In this document: one piece after another, positions 1 through 7,459 of the stretch
How positions within the stretch are numbered: position 1 is the stretch's first letter
Layout of the letters: each line of letters begins with the position of its first letter
Source of the DNA: Oculatella sp. LEGE 06141
GTDB taxonomy: Bacteria; Cyanobacteriota; Cyanobacteriia; Elainellales; Elainellaceae
DNA length: 40,885 bases
Direction: 5' to 3'
Assembly: GCF_015207605.1 (NCBI RefSeq)
Contig: NZ_JADEWO010000054.1
Coordinates: 1 to 40,885, forward strand
Program-made: the position numbers and the translations under genes
The notes under the pieces: model-generated
What the model was told of the DNA's origin: nothing
Databases searched by the model: none
Seen by the model: the letters and a program-made list of their open reading frames with translations, nothing else

Positions 1-130
1 CGGTTGCTTGGCAAATCGGACATTGGCATTGATGCACTGGTTGTTCAGACACGGCTCTGGTAATTCTATGCTCAAAGTTAAGCAATATTTTACCTAGAAA
101 GTGTGAAGTTATTTCTTAACGACCCCTTAG

Positions 131-316
131 CCTGGGAAAATTCTGACGCAGGCGATCGCTCAAGCCGAAGCTGAATTGGCTGAATCAACTGAAGCAGGTT
201 TGTTGGAAGACCAATCAGCAGAGGGCGATTCTCCTGCATCCCCCCTTAACGAGCGTGCCATTGGGTTACGACGGCAAATTGAGCAATGGCAGCAAATCCT
301 ACAGAAGCTGGAATAG
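131..316 (+). pseudogene. C-terminal remnant of an unrecognised gene
   Basis: An open frame with no start codon runs from just after an in-frame TAG at 128-130 to TAG at 314-316. The reading is protein-like: it is rich in Ala, Glu and Gln (LTQAIAQAEAELAES near the start) and ends in a helical stretch, RRQIEQWQQILQKLE. It looks like the tail of a longer protein that lost its front part. A second short tail, ending in VVQTRLW and a stop at 61-63, lies just upstream in another frame. I do not recognise either family. Both lie on the inner side of the putative transposon end at 503-667, so they may be decayed cargo. Confidence 0.3.
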
Positions 317-937
317 TGGATAGCTCAACTGATTCACCTTGCGGAGCCAGCTACAGGGCAAGAGGCTTAGGTGCTGTTTACTGGGCGATTGGGGAGGCTA
401 CATAGGCTTTTGCCACATCTAATTCTGCCGATTATTTTTCTGTGTTGAAAGTATAATTGCTACAATCCAGTAGCAGCAAGCTTTTCAGAGGTTCTCAAAT
501 TATGCTCACTTTATGGCTTTTATTTTGAACGATGCTCACTTTATGCTTGTTTTGGGCGAAACTGACTAGAATTTGAGAGCGAAGAGATAGGGATCTCAGG
601 CTACCAGTTCTCTGGATTATGCTCAACTTATGCCTTGTAGCCTGCTCAACTTATGGTTGTATGCTCATGTGTGACTTCAACCAAATCTTTGCCAGTTTGG
701 CAAGGGGATGATTGAAGTTTCAAGCGGCAGAGAGATGCTTTATTATCAGCCATCCCAAGTCCCATCTTGGTAAGCAATTTCATCTTTTGACGAATTGCTA
801 ATGGCAATTTGATTTAGTTAATGGCAATCGATTTGGAGATGGAATATTCTGGCTAGGCGTTGCTTTCGGACGTTGAGACGTTAAGATTTTGCCTAAAATT
901 TAAAATAAGGCGAATTGAAACAATTCAGGGGAAATCA
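317..937. other. Gene-free leader region before the SWIM gene
   Basis: No credible gene is seen here. The region holds the 13-bp repeat array at 503-667. Downstream, TAATGGCAAT occurs twice, near 797 and near 820. The rest, from about 670 to 937, is presumably the promoter and leader of the SWIM-domain gene, but no convincing -35/-10 pair can be picked out. Confidence 0.4.
503..667 (-). mobile_element. Putative Tn7-like transposon end (TnsB-type binding-site array)
   Basis: Four 13-bp direct repeats occur at 503-515, 533-545, 620-632 and 643-655, alternating between TGCTCACTTTATG (twice) and TGCTCAACTTATG (twice). A partial fifth unit, TGCTCA, is at 662-667. On the minus strand they read CATAAAGTGAGCA and CATAAGTTGAGCA. 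That closely resembles, from memory, the TnsB-binding units of Tn7-like elements such as Vibrio Tn6677 (CCATAAAGTGATA, CCATAAGTTGATA). Start-to-start spacings of 30, 87, 23 and 19 bp fit an asymmetric Tn7-type end. The orientation puts the terminus near 667 and the body to the left, outside the window. No terminal TGT/ACA is evident, so the end may be degenerate. Confidence 0.45.
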
Positions 938-2704
938 GTGATACCAAGCTTGAGCGAGGCAACCATTCGTCACCATACGATCGCTCAATCGTTCGAGCGA
1001 GGACAGGGTTATTACCGGGCTGGTTCAGTTCATTCTCTGATTCAACGCGGCGATCGATTACTTGCCAGGGTTGAAGGTAGTGAAGCAACCGATTACCAGA
1101 TCAATGTTTATTTTGATCAAGGCGGGATTACTCGTGCAACTTGTACCTGTCCCTATGATTACGAAGGATGGTGTAAGCACATCGTTGCCGTCCTCTTAAC
1201 CTGCCTAAATCAGCCCGATCGCATTGAGCATCGTCCTGCACTGGCTACATTGCTGGCTTCTCTTAACCGTGAGCAGTTAGAAACGATCGTGCAAAATATT
1301 GCCAACGAGCAGCCAGAATGGATGGATGCCGTTGAGGTTCAGATTGCCTTACTGACCCAATCCAAAACCCAAAAATCACAAAAGGCTCCTCGCCGCACTA
1401 CCGTTGATCCCAAGCCAATCGAGCGACAGGTTAAACGAATTATCAATCGGTATGTAGAGCAGTGGAATGATGAACCCGCTCTGGATGAAATTCGGGAAAT
1501 TATTCAAAAGGCAGACAAGTTCCTGGAGCAGGGTGATGGCAACAATGCGCTGATCATTTTGGGTGCGATCGTGCGGGCTTATGTGCAGGACTGGATGAAC
1601 CTGGACGGCTCCAGCGGTGAAAGTGGAGCGTTTTTTGAAGAGCTAGATGATGCCCTAACTGAAGCGATTTTGAGTGCTGAATTGACCACCAGCGAATTTC
1701 AGCAATGGCAAAAGGAGCTAAAGAACTGGCAAAAAGAGGTTGTCGATTATGGCGTTGATAGCTTTGAGATGAGCCTGACGGCGCTACAGCAGGGATGGGA
1801 GTACCCGCCACTTCAGGAGGTTTTACAGGGAAACATTACTGAATTGGGTGCCTGGGAAGACGAAGCCCCTGATTTTGCTGATGATCTTGCCTGGATTCGG
1901 CTCAAGATTCTAGAGCGGCAGGGCAGACATCAAGAGTATCTTTATCTTGCAGAAGCAGAAGGGCAGACCGATCGCTACTTGCAAATGCTGACGAAGTTGG
2001 GGCGATCGCAGGAAGCCATTGCCCTGGCAGAACAGGAAATGAGTACGGCGGGTGAAGCCTGGACGCTGGCGAAAACGCTTCGGCAACAGGGGGAACTGAA
2101 GTCAGCACTCAACATTGCCATGCAAGGGCTATCGTTGGGCGGTTCTAATCACTATGGATTAGCTGTTTGGGCCAGCGAACTGGCAGAGGGCATCGATTTA
2201 GAAATTGCCTTCCAGACACGATTAAAAGCATTTCAACTCCAGCCCTCCCTGCCGGATTACCTGAAACTGAAGGAGTTGGCGGGTCATCGCTGGGATTCCC
2301 TGCAACCAGAATTGCTCGATACATTGCGGCAAAGCTCCAGTAGCCTGCATGCGAAGGCAAAAGCTGCCATTTTCTTGGAGGAGGGCTTAATTGAGGACGC
2401 GATCGCCACCGTCACTCAGCTCAGTTCCTATGAATCGGATATTATTCATCCAGTCATGGATGCAGCGATCGCCCATCGTCCTGATTGGGTGATTGAAAAC
2501 GCCCGTCCCCGTGCCGAGTCGATTATCAATGCAGCTCAAGCGCAGTATTACCATCACGCGCTTAACTGGTTGCGTCGAGTCCGGGCTGCCTACCTTCAGT
2601 TGGGTCAGCAGGAGGAATGGCACCGCCATCGTACAGCCTTGATGCAAACCCATACCCGTAAGCACAAATTAGTTGCAATGCTGCAACAGCGAGACCTGAC
2701 CTGA
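938..2704 (+). CDS. SWIM zinc-finger domain protein
   Basis: The 588-residue protein has a SWIM zinc finger near its N-terminus: C69, C71, C79 and H81 in CTCPYDYEGWCKH, the CxCx(n)CxH signature. SWIM domains bind zinc and are thought to contact DNA or proteins. After a charged linker (about 115-150) the rest is helical and resembles degenerate TPR-like repeats ending in a basic tail. I chose GTG at 938 because GGGG at 927-930 is a good ribosome binding site and family members start MIP-LSEATIR. The frame extends to a TTG at 860, but the added residues look non-coding. It is the first gene of a plus-strand group that also contains the conserved SWIM partner at 3936-5054. The exact function is unknown. 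Confidence 0.85.
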   Translation: MIPSLSEATIRHHTIAQSFERGQGYYRAGSVHSLIQRGDRLLARVEGSEATDYQINVYFDQGGITRATCTCPYDYEGWCKHIVAVLLTCLNQPDRIEHRPALATLLASLNREQLETIVQNIANEQPEWMDAVEVQIALLTQSKTQKSQKAPRRTTVDPKPIERQVKRIINRYVEQWNDEPALDEIREIIQKADKFLEQGDGNNALIILGAIVRAYVQDWMNLDGSSGESGAFFEELDDALTEAILSAELTTSEFQQWQKELKNWQKEVVDYGVDSFEMSLTALQQGWEYPPLQEVLQGNITELGAWEDEAPDFADDLAWIRLKILERQGRHQEYLYLAEAEGQTDRYLQMLTKLGRSQEAIALAEQEMSTAGEAWTLAKTLRQQGELKSALNIAMQGLSLGGSNHYGLAVWASELAEGIDLEIAFQTRLKAFQLQPSLPDYLKLKELAGHRWDSLQPELLDTLRQSSSSLHAKAKAAIFLEEGLIEDAIATVTQLSSYESDIIHPVMDAAIAHRPDWVIENARPRAESIINAAQAQYYHHALNWLRRVRAAYLQLGQQEEWHRHRTALMQTHTRKHKLVAMLQQRDLT

Positions 2705-2776
2705 AACCGGAAGGGAATGCTCACAAGAACTGTTAATTCTCTTAATTGATCGAATCGTAACCCATTCCAAAGCTTT

Positions 2777-2782
2777 TATAAT
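2777..2782 (+). promoter_or_regulatory. Possible -10 box upstream of the calcium-binding protein gene
   Basis: A perfect TATAAT lies 26 bases before the ATG at 2809. No good -35 hexamer is found at 16-18 bp spacing; TTGATC at 2746-2751 is too far away. The gene also has a strong GGAGG ribosome binding site just before its start. This suggests the downstream genes can be transcribed separately from the SWIM gene. Confidence 0.35.
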
Positions 2783-2808
2783 GCGGTATTCCAATTGGAG
2801 GTTGCATC

Positions 2809-3186
2809 ATGCCGAGAAAAAAAGCCGAAAAAGATGAAGAGCGGGAGCATCGGATTTCAATGGAAGCGATCGTCGATGCCTATGGACCGGAAGAGCAGGC
2901 AATGGGATGGTACTACTACCTGGAAGATAAGATCAGCTTTCCATTTCAGGGCAAGTGCATTCTAGAGCGCAAAATTTCTCCCCTGAAGTTAAAAGAAGTT
3001 GTAGACGTGATCGAGATGGCTCCTGAAGATGAGTGTGAGCGAGAAATGTTTGTCGTTATTCGCTGGATGGATCGAGAGTTGGCAGTGCCCCTTGTGCAAC
3101 TCAAAGGCATCAAGGTAGATGATGAAACTGAAGAAGCGATCGGGGATTGGCACTATTGGATGGAACAAGGATATGAATTGGGGTGA
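2809..3186 (+). CDS. ccbP: CcbP-like calcium-binding protein
   Basis: The 125-residue acidic protein matches the cyanobacterial calcium-binding protein CcbP as I recall it. It shares the N-terminal MPRKKAEKDEEREH block, the core IVDAYGPEEQAMGWYYYLED, a central ISPLK segment and ELAVPLVQLKGI. CcbP of Anabaena binds Ca2+ with negatively charged surface patches and takes part in calcium signalling during heterocyst development. The C-terminus is extended by an acidic and aromatic tail (DDETEEAIGDWHYWMEQGYELG). GGAGG lies 7 bases before the ATG. The stop codon overlaps the start region of the next small gene, so the two are probably co-transcribed. The family call is confident; the role in this strain is inferred. 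Confidence 0.8.
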   Translation: MPRKKAEKDEEREHRISMEAIVDAYGPEEQAMGWYYYLEDKISFPFQGKCILERKISPLKLKEVVDVIEMAPEDECEREMFVVIRWMDRELAVPLVQLKGIKVDDETEEAIGDWHYWMEQGYELG

Positions 3187-3188
3187 GT

Positions 3189-3386
3189 ATGAAATCCAAT
3201 CGCCTGCTGAATGCATTAACTCAACAGGAATTGGCTCAATTGCTGGATGCACTATTTATGGTTTTGTCACCGCAGTTGCAGGAGGAGGCGCGCAGCGAAG
3301 CTAATCCCTATGGGATCGCCCAGCTTCCTGGAGACACACAGCAAACGGTCAGGCAAATTCTGGTTGTATGTGACAGAGAACGATAA
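3189..3386 (+). CDS. Small hypothetical protein (65 aa)
   Basis: This short frame begins at an ATG two bases after the stop of the calcium-binding protein gene. Its composition is protein-like: an amphipathic helix, LTQQELAQLLDALFMVLSPQ, followed by LPGDTQQTVRQILVV. I do not recognise a family. It overlaps the next frame by 17 bases. It could be a real coupled gene, or the front half of a single protein split by a frameshift near 3370, because the following frame lacks a strong start. Confidence 0.4.
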   Translation: MKSNRLLNALTQQELAQLLDALFMVLSPQLQEEARSEANPYGIAQLPGDTQQTVRQILVVCDRER

Positions 3387-3648
3387 ATCACGACAAGACT
3401 ATCTCAAACAATATGCTTCCGCCGATTCGTTGGAGCAAGTCATGAACTACTGGAAAACACACCTACAAAATTTTGTTCCTAAACCAGAGTCCGCTTCTAA
3501 ATCTGATTACACCGTGCATGCAAAGTGGATGGTTGCATTGAAGGAACTGTCTCCCCAAAACTATGAAACCCTTCTAGCTGAGTGGCGTGATGTTCATCAG
3601 CGACGCAGCAATTTGTGGAAAGCCATGAAACAGCTAGGGTTAGGTTGA
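3370..3648 (+). CDS. Small hypothetical protein (92 aa)
   Basis: The coding-like part of this frame begins around GTG at 3370 (MTENDKSRQDYLKQYA) and ends LWKAMKQLGLG. Earlier residues in the same frame, back to 3247, are arginine- and cysteine-rich and look like out-of-frame translation. The protein is mostly helical, with several Trp and Tyr residues and no signal peptide or membrane segment. No good ribosome binding site precedes the GTG. It may be translationally coupled to the 65-residue frame it overlaps, or the two may be one gene broken by a one-base shift. Function unknown. Confidence 0.5.
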   Translation: MTENDKSRQDYLKQYASADSLEQVMNYWKTHLQNFVPKPESASKSDYTVHAKWMVALKELSPQNYETLLAEWRDVHQRRSNLWKAMKQLGLG

Positions 3649-3649
3649 T

Positions 3650-3919
3650 ATGAATGTAGAAGTCGTCATTGAAGTTGATATCCCACCTGAAGAGAAGGAT
3701 TTTGATAGCTTGAGAAATGCAGCGTCTAAGCTAACGAATAATCCAAAGAGTATCACCGTGCAAACGGCTCAAACAGGCGAGCGCATTTCTCTGATCACCA
3801 ATTTCACCATGAAAACAGCAGCTCAGTATAAAGTCATTGATGATATTTGGAGCGAGTTTAAATTTTGGACATTTGACCTTGAAGTCTATCAGGATATGAG
3901 TGTTTCATTTCCTAAATGA
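3650..3919 (+). CDS. Small hypothetical protein (89 aa)
   Basis: The ATG starts one base after the stop of the preceding gene, which suggests coupling in one transcript. The protein is soluble, alternates acidic strands and helices (MNVEVVIEVDIPPEEKDFDS at the N-terminus) and ends in aromatic residues (WSEFKFWTFDLEVYQD). It resembles a small alpha/beta protein, but I cannot assign a family. It sits immediately upstream of the conserved SWIM partner gene. Confidence 0.55.
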   Translation: MNVEVVIEVDIPPEEKDFDSLRNAASKLTNNPKSITVQTAQTGERISLITNFTMKTAAQYKVIDDIWSEFKFWTFDLEVYQDMSVSFPK

Positions 3920-3935
3920 GCAGAGGAAACCACCC

Positions 3936-5054
3936 ATGAGCGAATATCAGTATTACGAATTTCAGGCGATCGATCGTCCTTTGACGAAGAAAGAGCAGGA
4001 TGAGATCCGCAAACTTTCGAGCCGAGTTCAACTCACTCCCCATCAAGCCATATTCCTTTACAACTATGGCGACTTTCGGGGCAATCCAGAGAAAGTACTC
4101 ACTCAGTACTTTGACATGATGTTCTACATCGCCAACTGGGGCACCTGGCAACTGATATTTCGTTTTCCAAAGGCGATCGTTAACCCAGAGTGGTTCCAAC
4201 CTTACGAATTGCCTGACACGATTACCATTTCCACCACCCCGAAGTACGTCATTCTTGATATCGAAATTAACGAGGAAGAAGGTATCCGTGGCTGGGTTGA
4301 GGGGGAAGGCTGGCTGCCCCGTTTACTGCCGCTTCGAGATGAGTTACTGCATGGTGATTTGCGGTTGCTGTATCTGGTTTGGCTACGAACAGCGCCTTAT
4401 TTTGTGGACGATGACCTAGAGGATGATCCGGTTGAACCTCCCATTCCGCCTAACCTGGACAAGCTTTCTGACTCACTGCAAGCGTTTGTCGAACTTGTCG
4501 AACTTGATCCGGATTTAGTTGCAGCAGCAGCACAGGAAAGCGATCGCCAAATGCCATCATCAGAGCCATCACTAGAAAACTGGCTTGAGGAACTATCAGC
4601 AGATGAAAAGCAGAAATTTTTGCTGAAGCTGGTACGTCGAGAACCGCACGTTGATCTACTACTGATTAATCGCTTAAAGGAACTGGCAGGCGCAACTCAG
4701 TCGGCATCTCGATCGAAATCAGGACATCGGCGGTTTTCTGAACTGCAAGCAATTGCCGAAACAGTTCAACAAAAGCGACACCAACGGGAACAGAATACCG
4801 CCAAGAAAAAGCGTATTAAGGAACTGGAGGCTTTGGCTCCGAAAGAAGCCCAGACCTGGGAGCGAGTGGTAGAACTGATTGAACTTAAGCAGGCTAAACC
4901 CTACGATGAAGCCACTGCTCTCCTCAAAGACCTACGGGACTTAGCAGTCCATCAAGGACGACTACCTGAATTCATCCAGCGTTTTGAGCAACTTAAGTTG
5001 GACTACCAAAACCGTCCTGCCTTAATTACGCGATTCAAAACCATCAAAGGGTAG
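3936..5054 (+). CDS. Conserved partner protein of SWIM zinc-finger genes
   Basis: The 372-residue protein opens with MSEYQYYEFQAIDRPLT, a start I recognise from a widespread bacterial family encoded beside SWIM zinc-finger genes. The conserved part covers about residues 1-140 and includes YNYGDFRGNP, YFDMMFYIANWGTWQL and a GEGWLPRLLPLRDEL block. After that come an acidic proline-rich linker and a helical, Lys/Glu-rich C-terminus that may form coiled coil. The ATG at 3936 is preceded by AGAGGA; the frame opens at 3900 but the added residues do not fit the family. Its presence next to the SWIM gene supports a joint function, which is uncharacterised. Confidence 0.75.
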   Translation: MSEYQYYEFQAIDRPLTKKEQDEIRKLSSRVQLTPHQAIFLYNYGDFRGNPEKVLTQYFDMMFYIANWGTWQLIFRFPKAIVNPEWFQPYELPDTITISTTPKYVILDIEINEEEGIRGWVEGEGWLPRLLPLRDELLHGDLRLLYLVWLRTAPYFVDDDLEDDPVEPPIPPNLDKLSDSLQAFVELVELDPDLVAAAAQESDRQMPSSEPSLENWLEELSADEKQKFLLKLVRREPHVDLLLINRLKELAGATQSASRSKSGHRRFSELQAIAETVQQKRHQREQNTAKKKRIKELEALAPKEAQTWERVVELIELKQAKPYDEATALLKDLRDLAVHQGRLPEFIQRFEQLKLDYQNRPALITRFKTIKG

Positions 5055-5089
5055 TGGGTCAATCCAGACAGATCTCTTCAGACTGGCAG

Positions 5090-5405
5090 CCAAAGACATA
5101 AGCAAATTTTATAAGTATGAGTTGCACTTTCGGCAAAGGGTTGCTCAAGATTTGAACTCTCGGCAAGAAGCGGCTAGTGGGCGAGGGCAACAGGTGCATA
5201 ATGCCCAAGTACAAACAGTCAAAACCCAAGAAGTGTCTGCTGACGAGATGGGGTCATTTGTGAAAAAAAACAAAAGCAATGCCTCCCGGATGAATTAGAA
5301 GTAGGGGACTGCTGGATTGCGTTGAGTTTAGCCGATTCGAGTGGATTGATCCTGGCAGCACGAGTGGGAAAACATCCGGATGAATTGATTTTCGATCGCA
5401 TTTAA
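5090..5405 (+). pseudogene. Broken IS transposase remnant (IS1-like)
   Basis: Translation gives a transposase-like stretch, VSADEMGSFVKK, that hits a stop. If one A is added to the run of eight A at about 5261-5268, the frame continues KQKQCLPDELEVGDCW, then IALSLADSSGLILAARVGKH, and stops at 5403-5405. The DEM-SFV-KKQK and GDCWIALSLADSSG pattern resembles IS1-family transposases. The 5' part is fragmentary, the 3' part is cut off, and no terminal inverted repeats are seen. The 3' end meets the end of the convergent ABC permease gene. Either the A-run is a decayed programmed-frameshift site or the gene simply lost a base. Confidence 0.55.
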
Positions 5406-6175
5406 TAGCCAGTGAGCGTTCCTCTCTGTTTTGCCCGCCGTTCAGCGAGGTGAAACAGGATTAACCCTACTGCCAGGTAAAATCCTCCATTGATAATAGC
5501 GATACCCAATCCCACAACACTTAAACTCTCACCCCTTGCCATTAGATCGCGCAACAACCCTGCACCCGGCGTAATTGGTAGTAATTGGGCTAAAAAGTTT
5601 AGTGGAGGCGACCATGTTTCAGTGGGGGTTACAAGCAGGAACAACAGGATAAAGTTAACCACTCCAATCAATTGTTGAACGCGCTTGAGTAATAAGGCGA
5701 TCGCGCCCAATATAAACGCCATACCGTAGGTTCCGGTCAGCACGGTGATAAAGGGTAAAAGCAACACTGGTGTAAAGGTCAAGCGACTGCCAGTTAAGCC
5801 CATAATAATAAACAGAATGCTGAAAATAATCACCATCTGTAGGGTTAAACTGGCTAGCGTTCTCATCAAGAGAAGCTTAGTAGCACTAAATTTGGATAGA
5901 AACAATTGCTCTAATGTACCGGTTTGAGCTTCCTCTTGTAAGTTTCCGGCGATGTCAGAAATGATATACAGCACTAAAGTCCAGAGGACATAGCCAACGA
6001 TGATGGAGTCAATTTTATCCTCTAATTGTAAAGCAGGGCCAGCAACGTAACGAGCGCCTAAAAAAAGCCCGTAGAACAAAATGGTGGTAACGCCAATTAA
6101 CCCAACAGCCTCACCTGCATAACGGCGAAACTGCCGCCAACTGCGGAGAAACTCAGCTAAGAATAGTTCTAACAT
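5402..6175 (-). CDS. ABC-2 type transporter permease
   Basis: The 257-residue integral membrane protein has about six hydrophobic helices, including VGLIGVTTILFYGLFLGARY, LASLTLQMVIIFSILFIIMG and LIGVVNFILLFLLVT, in the arrangement of ABC-2 permeases. ATG at 6175 was chosen: it gives MLELFLAEFLRSWRQFRRY and has AGG upstream. The longer frame to 6262 adds residues encoded by repeat sequence. It follows the ATPase gene at 6433-7401 on the same strand, with 257 bases of repeat-derived sequence between them. The substrate cannot be predicted. It may or may not belong with the tetrapyrrole cluster. Confidence 0.85.
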   Translation of the reverse strand: MLELFLAEFLRSWRQFRRYAGEAVGLIGVTTILFYGLFLGARYVAGPALQLEDKIDSIIVGYVLWTLVLYIISDIAGNLQEEAQTGTLEQLFLSKFSATKLLLMRTLASLTLQMVIIFSILFIIMGLTGSRLTFTPVLLLPFITVLTGTYGMAFILGAIALLLKRVQQLIGVVNFILLFLLVTPTETWSPPLNFLAQLLPITPGAGLLRDLMARGESLSVVGLGIAIINGGFYLAVGLILFHLAERRAKQRGTLTGY

Positions 6176-6279
6176 GGCTGTGACCTGTAAAACGTCATTG
6201 AAATGGGCAAAAGCCTCGTGCAAGGGCATAGCATGACCCTGCGGAAAGCAGGCTACGGGCAATACTTCCGGTCTGTTTT

Positions 6280-6456
6280 AAGGGCTTCTGCCGAAGTGTT
6301 TGAAACGTATCTTTTACGTCTTGGTAGGGGCGAAGCATACTTTGCGAGAAGCAAGCTACAAATCAGGATGGCTGCAACAACCGAGAAATTGTCTACCGAA
6401 TGCTTCGCCCCTACACCTATTGGGTTAACGAATCAGACCTTTAAAGCATCCTCTTC
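6280..6456. repeat. Dispersed palindromic repeat, copy A
   Basis: A MITE-like element lies between the permease and ATPase genes. Inner arms TAGGGGCGAAGCAT (6325-6338) and ATGCTTCGCCCCTA (about 6399-6412) are exact inverted repeats. The left flank contains GTTTGAAACGTATC (about 6298-6311), identical to copy B. The right flank, CAGACCTTTAAAGCATCCTC (6434-6453), matches the right end of copy B. On the minus strand this right end encodes the last residues of the ATPase (EEDALKV) and its stop codon. Confidence 0.6.
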
Positions 6457-7401
6457 GGTTGAACGCAGTAATTCTTTTTGGTGAGGTGTTCCTTCTCGCA
6501 CAATTTGCAAAAAGATTTGAGTTAGATCCGGTTGCTCTTTAGCGACGCAATTCAATGATAGGGGTTTAAGCACATTGAAAACGTGATAGAGCAATTCTGG
6601 ATTGCTGACATACACAACGGTTTCGTTTTCAATAGCGGCACCGATTCTCTTTAACTCTGCCAGTCTGGCCTGATCCAATGCGGTTTCCATTTCAATTTTG
6701 TAATTAGTGCCCGAAAACTGCCGGATCAGTTCTTGAGTGGGTGATTCTGTTAATATTTCTCCTTTTTGCAGAATGGCAATTCGATCCGACAGTTCTTCTG
6801 CGATCGCCAATTGATGAGTGGTAAGTAAGATAGCGCAGCCAGACGCGGCAATTTCTCGCACTAACACTTTCACCTCTTCAGTTGCTTCCACATCCAGACC
6901 CAGGGTCGGTTCATCCAGCAGCAACAGCAACGGACGATGCACCAGGGCAACCGCAAAGGCCAATTTCTGCTGCATTCCTCGCGACAACTGCTGTACGGGA
7001 GTGTGGCGTTTATGTAATAGGTTAAATCTTTCTAAAAGTGCCCGTCCCGATTGCCGAGCCTCCCGGATAGAGAGTCCTTTTAACACGCCGAAGTATTCTA
7101 AATTCTCTTCTGGAGTTAACCGCCAATACACATTGCGATTTCCTTCCAGTACAGCTCCCATGCGTTGTAAAACCGCTGGGTTACGGTGGGGATTCCCGCC
7201 AGCAATTCTGACCCAACCCGCATCGGGTTGAATCAACCCTGCCATCATTTTAATGCTGGTTGTTTTGCCTGCTCCATTTGGCCCCAGAAACGCTAAAACT
7301 TCGCCTGGGAGAATAACTAGAGAAACATCTTTGACCGCTTCCACCGTTTGGTGATGTTGGCGGTACATTTTTTTAAGGCTGTAGGCTTCAAGGGCTTTCA
7401 T
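6433..7401 (-). CDS. ABC transporter ATP-binding protein
   Basis: The 322-residue ATPase of the ABC-2 exporter type energises the permease encoded just downstream. Visible motifs are Walker A GPNGAGKTT (about residues 43-51), signature LSRGMQQKLAFA, Walker B LLLLLDEP and the H-loop LLTTHQ. The C-terminal 100 residues form the extra domain common in this subfamily. ATG at 7401 (MKALEAYSLKKMYRQ) fits the family better than the TTG six bases upstream. The final residues, TEEDALKV, and the stop lie inside the end of a dispersed repeat, so the original C-terminus was probably altered by its insertion. The substrate is unknown. Confidence 0.88.
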   Translation of the reverse strand: MKALEAYSLKKMYRQHHQTVEAVKDVSLVILPGEVLAFLGPNGAGKTTSIKMMAGLIQPDAGWVRIAGGNPHRNPAVLQRMGAVLEGNRNVYWRLTPEENLEYFGVLKGLSIREARQSGRALLERFNLLHKRHTPVQQLSRGMQQKLAFAVALVHRPLLLLLDEPTLGLDVEATEEVKVLVREIAASGCAILLTTHQLAIAEELSDRIAILQKGEILTESPTQELIRQFSGTNYKIEMETALDQARLAELKRIGAAIENETVVYVSNPELLYHVFNVLKPLSLNCVAKEQPDLTQIFLQIVREGTPHQKELLRSTEEDALKV

Positions 7402-7459
7402 AAGCAAAAAATACTCATCAGCAAACGATACTATGCAATTACAAAAACACGGTGCAGCA

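Noticed and set aside
503-667. CRISPR array
   Set aside because: The repeats are only 13 bp, irregularly spaced, and lack spacers of constant length; no cas genes are in the window.
503-667. Type V-K CAST (Tn5053-like) end
   Set aside because: The repeat sequence does not match the GTGACA/TGTCA-type ends I recall for that group; the Tn7/Tn6677 style fits better.
860-937. Longer SWIM protein starting at TTG 860
   Set aside because: The added 26 residues do not resemble the family, and a better ribosome binding site precedes GTG at 938.
6203-6484. 93-codon plus-strand frame between the ABC genes
   Set aside because: It consists largely of palindromic repeat sequence and has no protein-like composition.
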